Below, in pieces: positions 25,074 through 34,523 of a stretch of 64,000 nucleotides of DNA; within the stretch, counting starts at the first letter, position 1, and each line of letters begins with the position of its first letter. The DNA comes from JBGVSA01 sp041807905 (GTDB lineage: Bacteria; Pseudomonadota; Gammaproteobacteria; Burkholderiales; Rhodocyclaceae). The stretch covers positions 59,504 through 123,503 of the forward strand of contig NZ_JBGVSA010000012.1 of NCBI RefSeq assembly GCF_041807905.1. The letters run 5' to 3'. Position numbers and translations under genes: made by a program. A model generated the notes under the pieces. That model did not search any database and had not been told where the DNA came from. It was given only the letters and a program-made list of their open reading frames with translations.

Positions 25074-26258
25074 ATGAGCATTCCAAGCCTTACGCAGAAT
25101 AACCTTCATCTTCCTCCCGATGAAGGCATCAGTCCCGCCGAATTTGCCGCCCGTATTGCGACTGTACGCGCAGCAGTCGAAAAGAGCGGCATGGCCGCGT
25201 TGATGGCATTCGGTGATTGTTGGCGCGGCGCCAATATTACCTATTTCACCGAGTTCCGGCCGTTGGATGGTGTTTCGGACATCGCCAGTGCGTTGTTCTT
25301 TCTGCCGGCCGATGACGATCCCACCTTGTTCGTTTCGGCTCAGTGCCTGGCTTACGCGCAAAGCGTGACGCCATTCAGCGTGAAGGATTTCCGGGATCTA
25401 CATTCCACCCTGAGCGCGTTCGCGGCGCGTCATTCAAAGCGCGCCGTAGGACTCGCCGGGGCGGCCTACGTGCCCGCGAACTTGCTCGACAGGGTGCGAA
25501 CGGGGCTGGCCGAAATGATGCTAGCTCCGACTTCTTTGCTTGCCGAAATCAAGGCCATCAAGAGCGACGCCGAAGTGCGCCTCTTGCGTAAGGCCGCGGC
25601 CCTGTCCGACGCCGCCATGGAAGCCATCCGTGACGCGCTTGCCACGGGCGAGCGCTTTACCGAGCGCGAACTGGCGTGGCTGGCCGATCGCGCCATGCTG
25701 GCGGGTGGCGCCGACCGCACCGCTTTCGATTCGATGGTGCAGGCCGGTGTGCGCTCAGCCTATAACCTGGCGCGCCCGACGGACCGCTTCGTCGAGCCCG
25801 GCGATCTCGTGATGACCGATATTGGCGCGCGCTATCGCGGCTATGTGGCGGACGGTGGCCGAGGTTTCACCTACGGGCCCGCGGATGCCCAGAAGATGAG
25901 CATCGTGGCCGCCGCCGCCAGTGCGGTGGAAGCAGGACTCGAGGCCGCGCGTCCCGACATGCAGGCCCAGGAACTCAACGCCGTCATTCAACGCGCATTG
26001 GTCGAATCCGGCTATGAAGCATTTTCCAGTGAAGCTCGGGGCCATGGTACGGGCCACGGCACGGGCATGGACCCGGAGGAAGAGGCGCCCTGGATCGGCC
26101 CCGGCAATACCACCGTACTAAGAGAAAACATGGTGTTCACGCTAAAGGCCACGATTACCGTGCCCGAGGTCGGTGGGCTTCGCACTGAACGCATTGTGCG
26201 ACTGACAGCGAAAGGAGTGGAAACGCTCGACAAATTCCCAATGGTCTTGCACTGGTGA
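25074..26258 (+). CDS. M24 (pita-bread) family hydrolase with altered metal site
   Basis: 394 residues in two domains: a creatinase-type N-terminal domain (about 20-160) and the pita-bread catalytic domain. Expected ligands of Xaa-Pro peptidases are visible at Asp249 (VMTDIGARYRGYVAD), Asp260, a His in GHGTGHGTGMDPEEE (324 or 328) and Glu372 (GLRTERIV). The fourth ligand, normally Glu in an MVFTIEPG-type motif, is Lys358 here (MVFTLKAT). A two-metal peptidase is therefore doubtful; a creatinase-like or other hydrolase is more likely. GAGGAG precedes the ATG. Probably co-transcribed with the carrier gene downstream. Confidence 0.85.
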   Translation: MSIPSLTQNNLHLPPDEGISPAEFAARIATVRAAVEKSGMAALMAFGDCWRGANITYFTEFRPLDGVSDIASALFFLPADDDPTLFVSAQCLAYAQSVTPFSVKDFRDLHSTLSAFAARHSKRAVGLAGAAYVPANLLDRVRTGLAEMMLAPTSLLAEIKAIKSDAEVRLLRKAAALSDAAMEAIRDALATGERFTERELAWLADRAMLAGGADRTAFDSMVQAGVRSAYNLARPTDRFVEPGDLVMTDIGARYRGYVADGGRGFTYGPADAQKMSIVAAAASAVEAGLEAARPDMQAQELNAVIQRALVESGYEAFSSEARGHGTGHGTGMDPEEEAPWIGPGNTTVLRENMVFTLKATITVPEVGGLRTERIVRLTAKGVETLDKFPMVLHW

Positions 26259-26358
26259 AATATTCCAGACGGCAATTTGAAAAAGGCAAAAGTCTGGCCG
26301 GTCAATCGACTGTTTATCAGTGGCCAGGCGATGCCATTTAAGTGGTGGGGAGACAATC

Positions 26359-27693
26359 ATGACTACACAATCGGCCCATAGTCAGATTACTGACGGAATG
26401 GTCAGGCGGGCATTGGTATCTTCGGTCGTCGGCACGGCAATCGAATGGTACGACTTCTTTCTTTATGCAACGGCTTCGGCGTTGGTATTCGGGCATCTGT
26501 TCTTTCCGAAATTCGATCCCGTGGTGGGTACGCTGGCTTCTTTTGGCACCTTTATGGTGGGCTATGTCGCGCGCCCCTTCGGTGCCGTATTTTTCGGGCA
26601 TTTCGGCGACCGTATCGGGCGCAAGGCGACACTGGTTGCCACGCTATTCATCATGGGGGCGGCAACATTCATCATCGGTATTCTTCCCACGTATGACAGC
26701 ATTGGCATCTGGGCACCCGCCCTTCTTATCCTGATGCGCCTCTTTCAGGGCATCGGGGTGGGCGGAGAATGGGGTGGCGCGGTTCTGATGGTGGTGGAAA
26801 CCGCTCCGGCGGAAAAGCGTGGGTTTTACGGCAGCTTTCCGCAGATGGGCGTCCCGATCGGCTTGCTGATGTCGACTGGCGTATTTGCGTTGGCTTCGCA
26901 ATTGCCGAACGAACAATTCATGAGCTGGGGCTGGAGAATTCCTTTCCTGATCAGTTTTCTGCTGATCATCGTTGGATTGTTCATCCGGCTTCGGGTGACA
27001 GAGTCGCCGGTATTTCGTGAACTCAAGGAAGCAAAGGCCGTAGCCAAGGCACCTCTGATCGAATTGCTGCGCACTTATCCGAAGCAGATCATCCTGGCAA
27101 TCGGCACCCGTTTTGCCACCGACATTACATTCAACGTGATCAACGTCTTCATGCTGGCCTACGGTACCCAGCAATTGGGATTGCCACGAAGCGTGTTCCT
27201 GGAGGCCATTCTCATCGGGTGCGCTGTGGAACTGATAACGCTGCCTTTGTTCGGCAGGCTGTCGGACATGATCGGCCGCCGCACCGTGTATATGCTTGGC
27301 GCGATATTCGTGACGATCTACGGGTTCGTATTCTTTGCCCTGATCGAGACGCTTCAGCCGGCCTATATCATTCTTGCCTACGTACTGGGTATCGCCTTCA
27401 GCCAGGCTTCCACGTACGGGGTGCAGTCGACATGGTTCTCGGAAATCTTCGGTACCCGTGTCCGCTACACCGGCGCGTCCTTGCCGTACCAGATCGCAGG
27501 CATCATCACATCGGGACCGGCGCCTTTGCTTTCGGCCTGGCTGTTCGCGGAGTACCAGTCGACGACGCCTATCGCGCTCTATATTGCGGTGACGGCAATC
27601 ATCAGCCTGGTGTCGGCGTATTTCCTGGAAGAAACCTTCCGGCATAACCTCACAGACCGAAAGGTCGGTGCAACGGTGCCAGAAAGCAATTAA
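26359..27693 (+). CDS. MFS metabolite:H+ symporter (MHS family)
   Basis: 444-residue twelve-helix carrier. Signatures of the MHS family, which contains the proline/betaine, alpha-ketoglutarate and shikimate carriers, are VVGTAIEWYDFFLYATASAL at the first helix, ARPFGAVFFGHFGDRIGRKA in the second-third helix loop and MRLFQGIGVGGEWGGAVLMV. GGGGAGA precedes the ATG at 26359, preferred over an upstream start at 26320. It follows the M24 hydrolase gene by 100 bp; the pair suggests uptake and hydrolysis of one small compound. Confidence 0.9.
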   Translation: MTTQSAHSQITDGMVRRALVSSVVGTAIEWYDFFLYATASALVFGHLFFPKFDPVVGTLASFGTFMVGYVARPFGAVFFGHFGDRIGRKATLVATLFIMGAATFIIGILPTYDSIGIWAPALLILMRLFQGIGVGGEWGGAVLMVVETAPAEKRGFYGSFPQMGVPIGLLMSTGVFALASQLPNEQFMSWGWRIPFLISFLLIIVGLFIRLRVTESPVFRELKEAKAVAKAPLIELLRTYPKQIILAIGTRFATDITFNVINVFMLAYGTQQLGLPRSVFLEAILIGCAVELITLPLFGRLSDMIGRRTVYMLGAIFVTIYGFVFFALIETLQPAYIILAYVLGIAFSQASTYGVQSTWFSEIFGTRVRYTGASLPYQIAGIITSGPAPLLSAWLFAEYQSTTPIALYIAVTAIISLVSAYFLEETFRHNLTDRKVGATVPESN

Positions 27694-27822
27694 CCAGCCC
27701 CGTCGGCGGGCCCGCTGCGCCATCGGCACGGGTCCGCTGACAAAACGAGTTCCACGACTGCGGCAAGACTCATCCTCCACGGGGTACGCACGCCGTGAAC
27801 GACATCCGTGTGTAGAACCGAA

Positions 27823-28893
27823 TCAACCGCCGATGTAAGACATCTCGATCCGCTGGCTACCGGCCGTGGGCGTACCGCGGATTTCCGAGTAGCGATCGCC
27901 GCGGGCATTCCAGATGGTGCGGATCATGCGTGCCAGCTGCGCGTCGCCGACGCCCGCGCGCATGGGGCCTCGCAGGTCATGCCCATGGTTGGCGAAGAGG
28001 CAGGTGAAGAGGCGGCCGTCCGGTGAGAGCCGGGCGCGCGTGCAATCGCGGCAGAACGCCTGAGTGACCGAAGAGATCAAGCCGATTTCGCCAGTGCCGT
28101 CGCGATATTGCCAGCGCGCCGCGACTTCGCCCGGATAGTTCTGGTCGACCGGGTCGAGCGGGAATTCGGCCTGCAGGCGCGCGAGCACCTGCGCGGAGGG
28201 GAGCACTTCATCCATCTTCCATCCGTTGCTCATGCCCACGTCCATGAACTCAATGAACCGCAGGATGTGCCCTGTTCCTCGAAAATGGCGCGCGAGCGGC
28301 AGGATCTGATCGTCGTTGACGCCGCGCCGCACGACGCAGTTGAGCTTGACGGGAGCCAGCCCGGCGGCGGCCGCGGCTTCCACGCCCGCCAGAACCTGAC
28401 CAACGGGAAAGCCCACATTGTTCATGCGACGAAAGATCGAGTCGTCGAGTGCGTCCAGGCTGACCGTCACGCGCCGCAGTCCCGCATCGGCCAACACGCG
28501 CGCCTTGTCGGCGAGCAGCGAGCCGTTGGTCGTGAGCGTGACTTCCGTGCCGAGGGCCGCGAGCTCGGCGATCAGGCATTCGATATCGCGGCGCAACAAT
28601 GGCTCGCCGCCAGTGATGCGGATCTTGCTCACGCCTTCCGCCACAAAGAGCCGTGCAATGCGGACGATCTCGGAGAAGCTCAATAGATCGGTGCGCGGCA
28701 AGAAGACGTGTTTGCGGCTGAATTCATTCTTCGGCATGCAGTAGCTGCAGCGGAAGTTGCAGCGATCGGTGACCGATATTCGCAAGTCACGCATCCGGCG
28801 CATCTCACGATCGACGAGCGCGCCGCCGCCATCCTTCGGATCAGGCTGACGTTGGGTGACGTGCGTCGAAGTGGTTTGGGTCGTGTCGATCAT
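27823..28893 (-). CDS. moaA: GTP 3',8-cyclase MoaA
   Basis: Radical SAM enzyme that makes 3',8-cyclo-GTP, the first step of molybdenum-cofactor synthesis. 356 residues. The SAM-cluster motif CNFRCSYC follows LRISVTDR; GGEPLLRRDIECLI and TTNGSLLADKARVLADAGLR are typical. The C-terminal cluster cysteines lie in FCRDCTRARLSPDGRLFTCLF. The usual C-terminal GG is kept (YIGG). Start at 28893 is chosen from the family N-terminus; the ribosome binding site is weak. It lies next to the formate hydrogenlyase genes rather than with moeA-moaD-moaE. Confidence 0.95.
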   Translation of the reverse strand: MIDTTQTTSTHVTQRQPDPKDGGGALVDREMRRMRDLRISVTDRCNFRCSYCMPKNEFSRKHVFLPRTDLLSFSEIVRIARLFVAEGVSKIRITGGEPLLRRDIECLIAELAALGTEVTLTTNGSLLADKARVLADAGLRRVTVSLDALDDSIFRRMNNVGFPVGQVLAGVEAAAAAGLAPVKLNCVVRRGVNDDQILPLARHFRGTGHILRFIEFMDVGMSNGWKMDEVLPSAQVLARLQAEFPLDPVDQNYPGEVAARWQYRDGTGEIGLISSVTQAFCRDCTRARLSPDGRLFTCLFANHGHDLRGPMRAGVGDAQLARMIRTIWNARGDRYSEIRGTPTAGSQRIEMSYIGG

Positions 28894-29237
28894 CTTCGTG
28901 TATGCGCAGTACCAGGGAGCCGAGGCCAACGGAGCCCAACCGCCGGGTACGTTCGTGTCGCCTGAGATACGCAGATCATGCCGCCAGCATTGCGACACGT
29001 GTCGTCCATTTTCTGCAGGGCAAGATCGCTGCACCCGGACGACCGGTGATTGTCGAGCATGCACCGTGCCATCTCGTGCGATCCGCGCTGGCCGAATCGA
29101 TGCCTGCTGACCGGGAGCGCAAACCAGCACCCGCGACATGCCGGTTCGTTCTCCGCGCGGGCGTTGCAGACGACAAAGCCGCGTCTGGCGCCCGCCATTC
29201 TAGGCGGACGGCACCGCCAGCATTTGAGTACATGTCA

Positions 29238-29257
29238 TTCGACAGTGTCGAACTGTC
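29238..29257. promoter_or_regulatory. Activator-site candidate upstream of hyfA (site 1)
   Basis: TTCGACA-G-TGTCGAA (29238-29252) is a perfect palindrome, overlapped by GACAGT-N5-ACTGTC (29241-29257). It lies about 118 bp upstream of the -24 element of the hyfA promoter. The core TGTCGAA recurs before hydN and hupE. Proposed binding site of the FhlA-type activator encoded at 40975. Confidence 0.6.
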
Positions 29258-29374
29258 GTCACCACGCTCCCGCCATCGTCACTTCTGACGAACATCAGCG
29301 CGTTCCCTTTCTCGATTCGACGTAAGTCCTTGTGGCGAAAGGGCGTGCGCCAGGCCTGACGCGCGTTCCGCTCG

Positions 29375-29390
29375 TGGCATGGATTCTGCA
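29375..29390 (+). promoter_or_regulatory. Sigma-54 promoter of the hyf operon
   Basis: TGGCAT-GGATT-CTGCA matches the -24/-12 consensus TGGCAC-N5-TTGCA at all but two positions, with GG and GC at correct spacing. The expected start lies about 40 bp before the hyfA ATG. The rest of 28894-29442 shows no gene. Confidence 0.75.
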
Positions 29391-29442
29391 TTTGCACTGG
29401 TCATTATTCATAGTGCCGCAATACCCGGGGGAGTTTCTGGTC

Positions 29443-30075
29443 ATGAATCGCTTCGTGATTGCGGAGCCTTCGCGCTGTTATGGCTGCAACACGTGCATGG
29501 CGGCGTGCTCGGTCGTGCACAAGGCGGTCGGCCTGCAGGGGCAGCCGAGGCTGAAGGTCGTCACCAGTGGTGATCGCACGGCGCCCATGCTGTGTCGCCA
29601 GTGTGACGATGCGCCCTGCGCGCGGGTGTGCCCGGTGAAGGCCATCACTCATGAGCACGACGCCATCGTGCTCAACGAGACCCTCTGCATTGGTTGCAAG
29701 CTGTGTGCGATCGCCTGTCCATTCGGCGCCATCACGCCGGGCGGCACGCCCGTCACCGGTGTCGTGGCCACGGGGCAGGGCTATGTCTCTCCGGCAATGC
29801 TCGCGCCGCAAGAGCCGGGCGCGGCGAGCGATAGCGTGCATACCCTGCATCCGCTGCTGGCGTGGTCGCCCGGTGTACGGAGCGTGGCCGTCAAGTGCGA
29901 TCTGTGCGACTTCCGCGCCACCGGGCCGGAATGCGTGCGTGTGTGTCCGACGAAGGCGTTGGTGATGGTGGCGGATTCGGAATTGTCCGATGCGGGCCAG
30001 ACCAGCCGTGTCAGGGCCGCAGCGGCGCTCGACATCCCCGGGCCCTTTACTGCATCCGAGGAGGCCGGCTCATGA
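29443..30075 (+). CDS. hyfA: Hydrogenase-4 component A, ferredoxin-like subunit
   Basis: Polyferredoxin thought to pass electrons between formate dehydrogenase H and the hydrogenase. 210 residues with four [4Fe-4S] Cys groups: CYGCNTCMAAC near the start, CRQCDDAPCARVCP, CIGCKLCAIACP and CDLCDFRATGPECVRVCP. Close relative of HydN encoded at 46127. GGGGGAG precedes the ATG at 29443; its stop overlaps the hyfB start (ATGA). First gene of the sigma-54-dependent hyf operon. Confidence 0.93.
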   Translation: MNRFVIAEPSRCYGCNTCMAACSVVHKAVGLQGQPRLKVVTSGDRTAPMLCRQCDDAPCARVCPVKAITHEHDAIVLNETLCIGCKLCAIACPFGAITPGGTPVTGVVATGQGYVSPAMLAPQEPGAASDSVHTLHPLLAWSPGVRSVAVKCDLCDFRATGPECVRVCPTKALVMVADSELSDAGQTSRVRAAAALDIPGPFTASEEAGS

Positions 30076-32087
30076 GCGTCGCACTCAATCTGCTGATCAT
30101 CTCGCTGGCGTGCTATGCCGTGGGCACGGCGGTATCCCTGCTGCTGACCGGCGCGGAAGCCGTGGCGACCCGCGTCGCGGCGGTGGCCGGCGTGCTCGGC
30201 GGTGCCGCAGGGGTGGCGGGATCGGCGCCCATTCTGCTGTCGGGCAGTACGATCAGATTCGTCCTGGACGGGCCGTTCTCCTTCGCCCAGTTCGCCGTGC
30301 GCATCGATCCGCTGGCGGCGCTGATGGTGTTCGTCATTTCGCTGGTCGGCTGCGCGTCTTCGCTCTATTCGCTTTCTTATGTGCGCGAGTACGCCGGGCG
30401 CGGCGCGTGGGCGATAGGCTTCTTCATGAACGTGTTCATCGCCTCGATGGTGATGCTGGTGACGGTCGATAACGCGTTCTACTTCATCGTCTTTTTCGAG
30501 ATGATGTCGCTGGCCTCGTATTTCCTTGTCATCTTCGACCAGGACAAGGAATCGGTGAGCGCAGGCTTCCTGTATTTCCTCATTGCGCACGCCGGCTCCG
30601 TGCTGATCATGGCGGCGTTCCTCATTCTCTACGCCCACAGCGGCAGTCTCGATTTCGAAAGCTTCCGCCAGCTCAAATTGTCGCCGGTGCTGGCCTCGCT
30701 GGTGTTCCTGCTGGCGTTTTTCGGCTTCGGCGCCAAGGCGGGCATCGTTCCGTTGCATGGCTGGCTGCCGCGCGCTCACCCGGCAGCGCCGTCGCATGCC
30801 TCGGCGATGATGTCGGGCGTGATGGTGAAGATCGGCGTGTTCGGTATCGTCAAGGTCGGGGTCGACCTGCTCGGTGCCTCGCAGGCATGGTGGGGAATTC
30901 TCGTGCTGGCCTTCGGCGCCGTCTCTGCCGTTCTCGGCGTGCTCTATGCGCTGGCCGAGTCGGACCTCAAGCGCCTGCTGGCGTATTGCACCGTGGAGAA
31001 CGTCGGCATCATCCTCATGGGGGTGGGCGTCGGGATGATCGGTGTCGCCACCGGCAACATGGCCCTGGCTGTCATCGGTCTGCTTGCCGGCTTCTACCAT
31101 CTGCTCAACCACGCCGTCTTCAAGGGATTGCTGTTCCTCGGCGTGGGCGCGGTTCTCTATCGCACGCATACCCGTGACATGGCAAAGCTGGGCGGTCTGG
31201 CCAAGCGGATGCCATGGACGGCGGGTACGTTCCTGATCGGCAGCATCGCGATCTGTGCGTTGCCACCATTCAACGGTTTCGTCAGCGAGTGGTTCACCTA
31301 TCAGGGGCTGTTCTCGCTCGGACATGGCGGCGACTTCGCTGCGCGCATCGCGGGTCCGGTCGGCATGGTCATGCTTGCATTGACTGGCGCCCTGGCCACC
31401 GTGTGCTTCGTCAAGGCGTGGGGCGTCACGTTCTCCGGCCTGCCGCGCAGCGAGCATGCGGACGAAGCCACGGAAGTGCCGCGGCCGATGGTTGCCGCGC
31501 TGGTCATGCTGGCAGCATGTGCCGTACTGCTTGGCGTGGGCGCCTCGGTCGTGGCGCCGGCGATGGCAGGCGTGGCTTCTGCGCTCACCCATGCGCCCTT
31601 GACGGCGGTTGCCAGCGGTACGGTCGTGTTCCCGGCCAACAGCGGGCAGGCGGTGCTGTCCATGCCCTTGCTGACGCTGATCCTGATTGGCACCTTGTGC
31701 GTGCCGCTGCTGCTGGTGGCAGCGTTGAAGGGCGCCCGGCTGGCACGCCGCCATGCCGGCGATGCGTGGGCTTGCGGCTACGTGCAGGAAGAGGTGATGA
31801 CGGTGTCGCCCAGCGGCCTCGCACAGCCGATCCAGCACTTGTTCTCACCGCTCTACCGATTGCGTGACGTGCTCAGTCCCGCCCGCGCCAGCCGACGCGC
31901 CATCGACTGGATGGTGGATGCAACGACACGCATGGAGCCGGTCTGGGACAACACGGTCGTCCTGCGCTGCGCGCACGCGGTGCAGTGGACGGGGCGGCAG
32001 ATCCAGTGGCTCCAGCACGGCGATTTCCGCGTCTATTGCCTGTACGTGGTGGCCACGCTGGCCGTTCTTCTTCTCGTCGCGATCTAG
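30072..32087 (+). CDS. hyfB: Hydrogenase-4 component B (NuoL/M-like antiporter subunit)
   Basis: Large membrane subunit of formate hydrogenlyase-2, 671 residues, the same size as E. coli HyfB. It belongs to the Mrp/NuoL antiporter-like proteins, with about 16 helices; conserved features are FFEMMSLASYFLVIFDQDKE, GAKAGIVPLHGWLPRAHPAA and LKRLLAYCTVENVGIILMGV, which carry the membrane Lys/Glu residues expected of proton channels. It would sit in the inner membrane and may move protons during H2 production. Translationally coupled to hyfA. Confidence 0.94.
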   Translation: MSVALNLLIISLACYAVGTAVSLLLTGAEAVATRVAAVAGVLGGAAGVAGSAPILLSGSTIRFVLDGPFSFAQFAVRIDPLAALMVFVISLVGCASSLYSLSYVREYAGRGAWAIGFFMNVFIASMVMLVTVDNAFYFIVFFEMMSLASYFLVIFDQDKESVSAGFLYFLIAHAGSVLIMAAFLILYAHSGSLDFESFRQLKLSPVLASLVFLLAFFGFGAKAGIVPLHGWLPRAHPAAPSHASAMMSGVMVKIGVFGIVKVGVDLLGASQAWWGILVLAFGAVSAVLGVLYALAESDLKRLLAYCTVENVGIILMGVGVGMIGVATGNMALAVIGLLAGFYHLLNHAVFKGLLFLGVGAVLYRTHTRDMAKLGGLAKRMPWTAGTFLIGSIAICALPPFNGFVSEWFTYQGLFSLGHGGDFAARIAGPVGMVMLALTGALATVCFVKAWGVTFSGLPRSEHADEATEVPRPMVAALVMLAACAVLLGVGASVVAPAMAGVASALTHAPLTAVASGTVVFPANSGQAVLSMPLLTLILIGTLCVPLLLVAALKGARLARRHAGDAWACGYVQEEVMTVSPSGLAQPIQHLFSPLYRLRDVLSPARASRRAIDWMVDATTRMEPVWDNTVVLRCAHAVQWTGRQIQWLQHGDFRVYCLYVVATLAVLLLVAI

Positions 32088-32096
32088 GAGTTGTTC

Positions 32097-33038
32097 ATGC
32101 CAAATCTCGGGATGCTCCTTCTCGCCATCGCGCAAGCCCTGCTTCTGCTGGCGCTCGCTCCGCTCATGACCGGCGTGTCTCGCATGATCCGCGCGCGAAT
32201 GCACTCGCGGCGCGGCCCGGGCGTGTTACAGGACTATCGCGACATCGCCAAGCTGCTGCGGCGGCAGGACGTGGCGCCAGCCGCGTCCGGATTCGTATTC
32301 CGCGCGACGCCGAGCGTGAATCTCGGCTGCATGCTGCTGCTGGCGATGGCGCTGCCGATCTTCACCCACCTGTCACCGGTAGGGGTGCTGGCCGACCTGA
32401 TTACGTTCGCATACGTTCTGGGGCTGGCGCGATTCTTCTTCTCGCTGTGCGGCGTTGATTCCGGCAGCTCGTTCGCGGGCATCGGTGCTGCGCGCGAACT
32501 CACGATGGGCGCGCTCGTCGAGCCGACGATGATTCTCTCGCTCGTGGTCGTGGCGCTCGTCGTCGGCAGTACCAACCTGGGCACGATCGCGTCAGCGCTG
32601 GCCGGTGGCTCCTACTTCGTGTCGCCGGTGGCGCTGGTGACCGCAATGTTTGCCTTCGCCTTTGCCGTGTTCATCGAGATGGGCAAGCTCCCCTTCGACA
32701 TGGCCGAAGCCGAACAGGAACTGCAGGAAGGGCCGCTGACCGAGTATTCGGGGCCGTCCCTGGGTATTTTCAAACTCGGCCTGGCGCTTAAGAAAGTGGT
32801 GCTCGCGCAGTTCCTGCTTGGCGTGCTGCTGCCGTTTGGCAACCTCGGGACGCTCGCCGGCGCGGCCTGGATCGTTTCGCTGGTGGCCCTGCTCGTCAAG
32901 TTGCTGTTGGTGTTCGTACTCGCGGGGCTCGTCGAGAACAGCATGGCGCGCGGTCGCTTCGTGCTCACCTCGCGCGTGACGTGGGTGGGTTTCGCCTTTG
33001 CCGTGCTGGCGTTCGTCTTCTATCTCACGGGTTTCTGA
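32097..33038 (+). CDS. hyfC: Hydrogenase-4 component C (NuoH-like)
   Basis: 313-residue membrane protein equivalent to NuoH of Complex I, the subunit linking the membrane arm to the hydrogenase module. Diagnostic parts are RRGPGVLQDYRDIAKLLRRQ and the acidic loop FAFAVFIEMGKLPFDMAEAEQ followed by QELQEGPLTEYSG. TAGGAG lies 6 bp before the ATG at 32097; a TTG at 32091 is a less likely start. Nine bases separate it from the hyfB stop. Confidence 0.94.
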   Translation: MPNLGMLLLAIAQALLLLALAPLMTGVSRMIRARMHSRRGPGVLQDYRDIAKLLRRQDVAPAASGFVFRATPSVNLGCMLLLAMALPIFTHLSPVGVLADLITFAYVLGLARFFFSLCGVDSGSSFAGIGAARELTMGALVEPTMILSLVVVALVVGSTNLGTIASALAGGSYFVSPVALVTAMFAFAFAVFIEMGKLPFDMAEAEQELQEGPLTEYSGPSLGIFKLGLALKKVVLAQFLLGVLLPFGNLGTLAGAAWIVSLVALLVKLLLVFVLAGLVENSMARGRFVLTSRVTWVGFAFAVLAFVFYLTGF

Positions 33039-33053
33039 GGAGTCGGGTCGATT

Positions 33054-34493
33054 ATGGACAACATTGCACTCGCGACCATCCTGTTGCCTGTGCTGGGAGC
33101 AGCCCTGACGGCGGTCAGTCCTCAGCGTGCGGCCAAGTGGGTGGCGCTGGTGTTCGCCGCGCTGGCCGCACTCAGCGTGATCTGCCTGGCGGTGGACTTC
33201 AGCGATGCCGGGCGGGTGCCGACGCACTACACGCTGTTGAGCCTTGGCACCGCAGAAGTCATCGGACTGACGCTCGACAGCATCAGCGTACTGGTGGCGA
33301 TCGCCGTGGTGGTGCTCGGTTTGCTGATGGTCGCGTATTCCACCGACTACCTCACGCTCGGCAATCGCGAACATCCGCATGAGGGGCGTCCTCGCTACTA
33401 CGCATTTCTGCTGTTGTTCATCGGAGCGATGGCGGGGCTGGTGTTCTCGTCCACGCTGCTCGGGCAGCTCGTCTTCTTCGAGATCACCGGCGCCTGTTCG
33501 TGGGCACTCATCGGCTACTACGAGAAACCCAGGGCGCTGGGTTCGGCGGCCAAAGCGCTGATCATCACGCACATCGCCGCGATCGGCCTGTATTTCGCCG
33601 CCGCCCTGCTGTTCGTGAAGACGGGCACTTTCTCGATCAGCGCCCTTGCCGGCCTCGATGATGCAACCAAGACGCTGATTTTCTTTGGCGTGCTCTTCGC
33701 CGCCTGGGGCAAGTCGGCGCAACTGCCGCTGCATGCCTGGTTGCCCGACGCCATGGAGGCGCCCACGCCCATCAGTGCGTATCTCCATGCGGCTTCGATG
33801 GTCAAGGTTGGCGCCTTCATCTTCGCCCGTGCCATCCACGAAGCGGGCGCCGTGCCCCACGTCGTGGGCTGGGTCGGCGTGGTGATGGCAACGATCACGA
33901 TGGTCTACAGCTTCCTGCTCTATCTGCCGCAGAAGGACATGAAGCGGCTGCTGGCCTATTCGACGATCTCGCAGCTCTCGCTCATCTTCATGGCGCTGTC
34001 GCTGGCGATCTTCGGTTCGCAACTGGCCTTCAAGGGCGCCATCGCGCACATCTTCAACCATGCGTTCGCCAAGAGCCTGTTCTTCCTGGTTGCCGGCGCG
34101 CTGTCCTACACCTGCGGCACCCGCATGTTGCCGTCGCTGCGAGGTCTGCTTCGCAACGTGCCGTTGCTGGGTGTGAGCTTCTGCGTGGCCGCACTTGCCA
34201 TCACAGGCGTGCCGCCCTTCAGCGGGTTCTTCAGCAAGTTTCCGATCTTTGCCGCGGGCTTCCAGTTGTCGGCCGAGCACATCCTGCTCCTGCCGCTGGT
34301 CGTGATCGCCCTGATCGAATCAGTGGGGAGTTTTGCCTGGTTCCTGCGGTGGTTCGGCGACACTTCGCCGGGCACGCCGTCGCAGGCCGTTGCCGATGCC
34401 GCCCCGGTACCGCCGATGATGCAGACGGTGCTCGTGGTGCTGATCATCATGTGTGTGGCGTCCAGCTTCATCGCCGCAAATTGGCTCGGTTAG
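33054..34493 (+). CDS. hyfD: Hydrogenase-4 component D (NuoL/M/N-like)
   Basis: 479 residues, the length of E. coli HyfD. Antiporter-like subunit with about 14 helices; conserved motifs are FFEITGACSWALIGYYEKPR, GKSAQLPLHAWLPDAMEAPT and KDMKRLLAYSTISQLSLIFM. Its presence, with hyfF, separates the hyf type from the simpler hyc type of formate hydrogenlyase, which lacks both. This extra antiporter content is the reason the complex has been proposed to conserve energy. Confidence 0.94.
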   Translation: MDNIALATILLPVLGAALTAVSPQRAAKWVALVFAALAALSVICLAVDFSDAGRVPTHYTLLSLGTAEVIGLTLDSISVLVAIAVVVLGLLMVAYSTDYLTLGNREHPHEGRPRYYAFLLLFIGAMAGLVFSSTLLGQLVFFEITGACSWALIGYYEKPRALGSAAKALIITHIAAIGLYFAAALLFVKTGTFSISALAGLDDATKTLIFFGVLFAAWGKSAQLPLHAWLPDAMEAPTPISAYLHAASMVKVGAFIFARAIHEAGAVPHVVGWVGVVMATITMVYSFLLYLPQKDMKRLLAYSTISQLSLIFMALSLAIFGSQLAFKGAIAHIFNHAFAKSLFFLVAGALSYTCGTRMLPSLRGLLRNVPLLGVSFCVAALAITGVPPFSGFFSKFPIFAAGFQLSAEHILLLPLVVIALIESVGSFAWFLRWFGDTSPGTPSQAVADAAPVPPMMQTVLVVLIIMCVASSFIAANWLG

Positions 34494-34523
34494 CACGAAG
34501 AATTGCGGATAAGGAAATAAGCA

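Noticed and set aside
27228..27240. GATAACG motif like the LacI operator
   Set aside because: It lies inside the MHS carrier coding sequence and has no second half-site.
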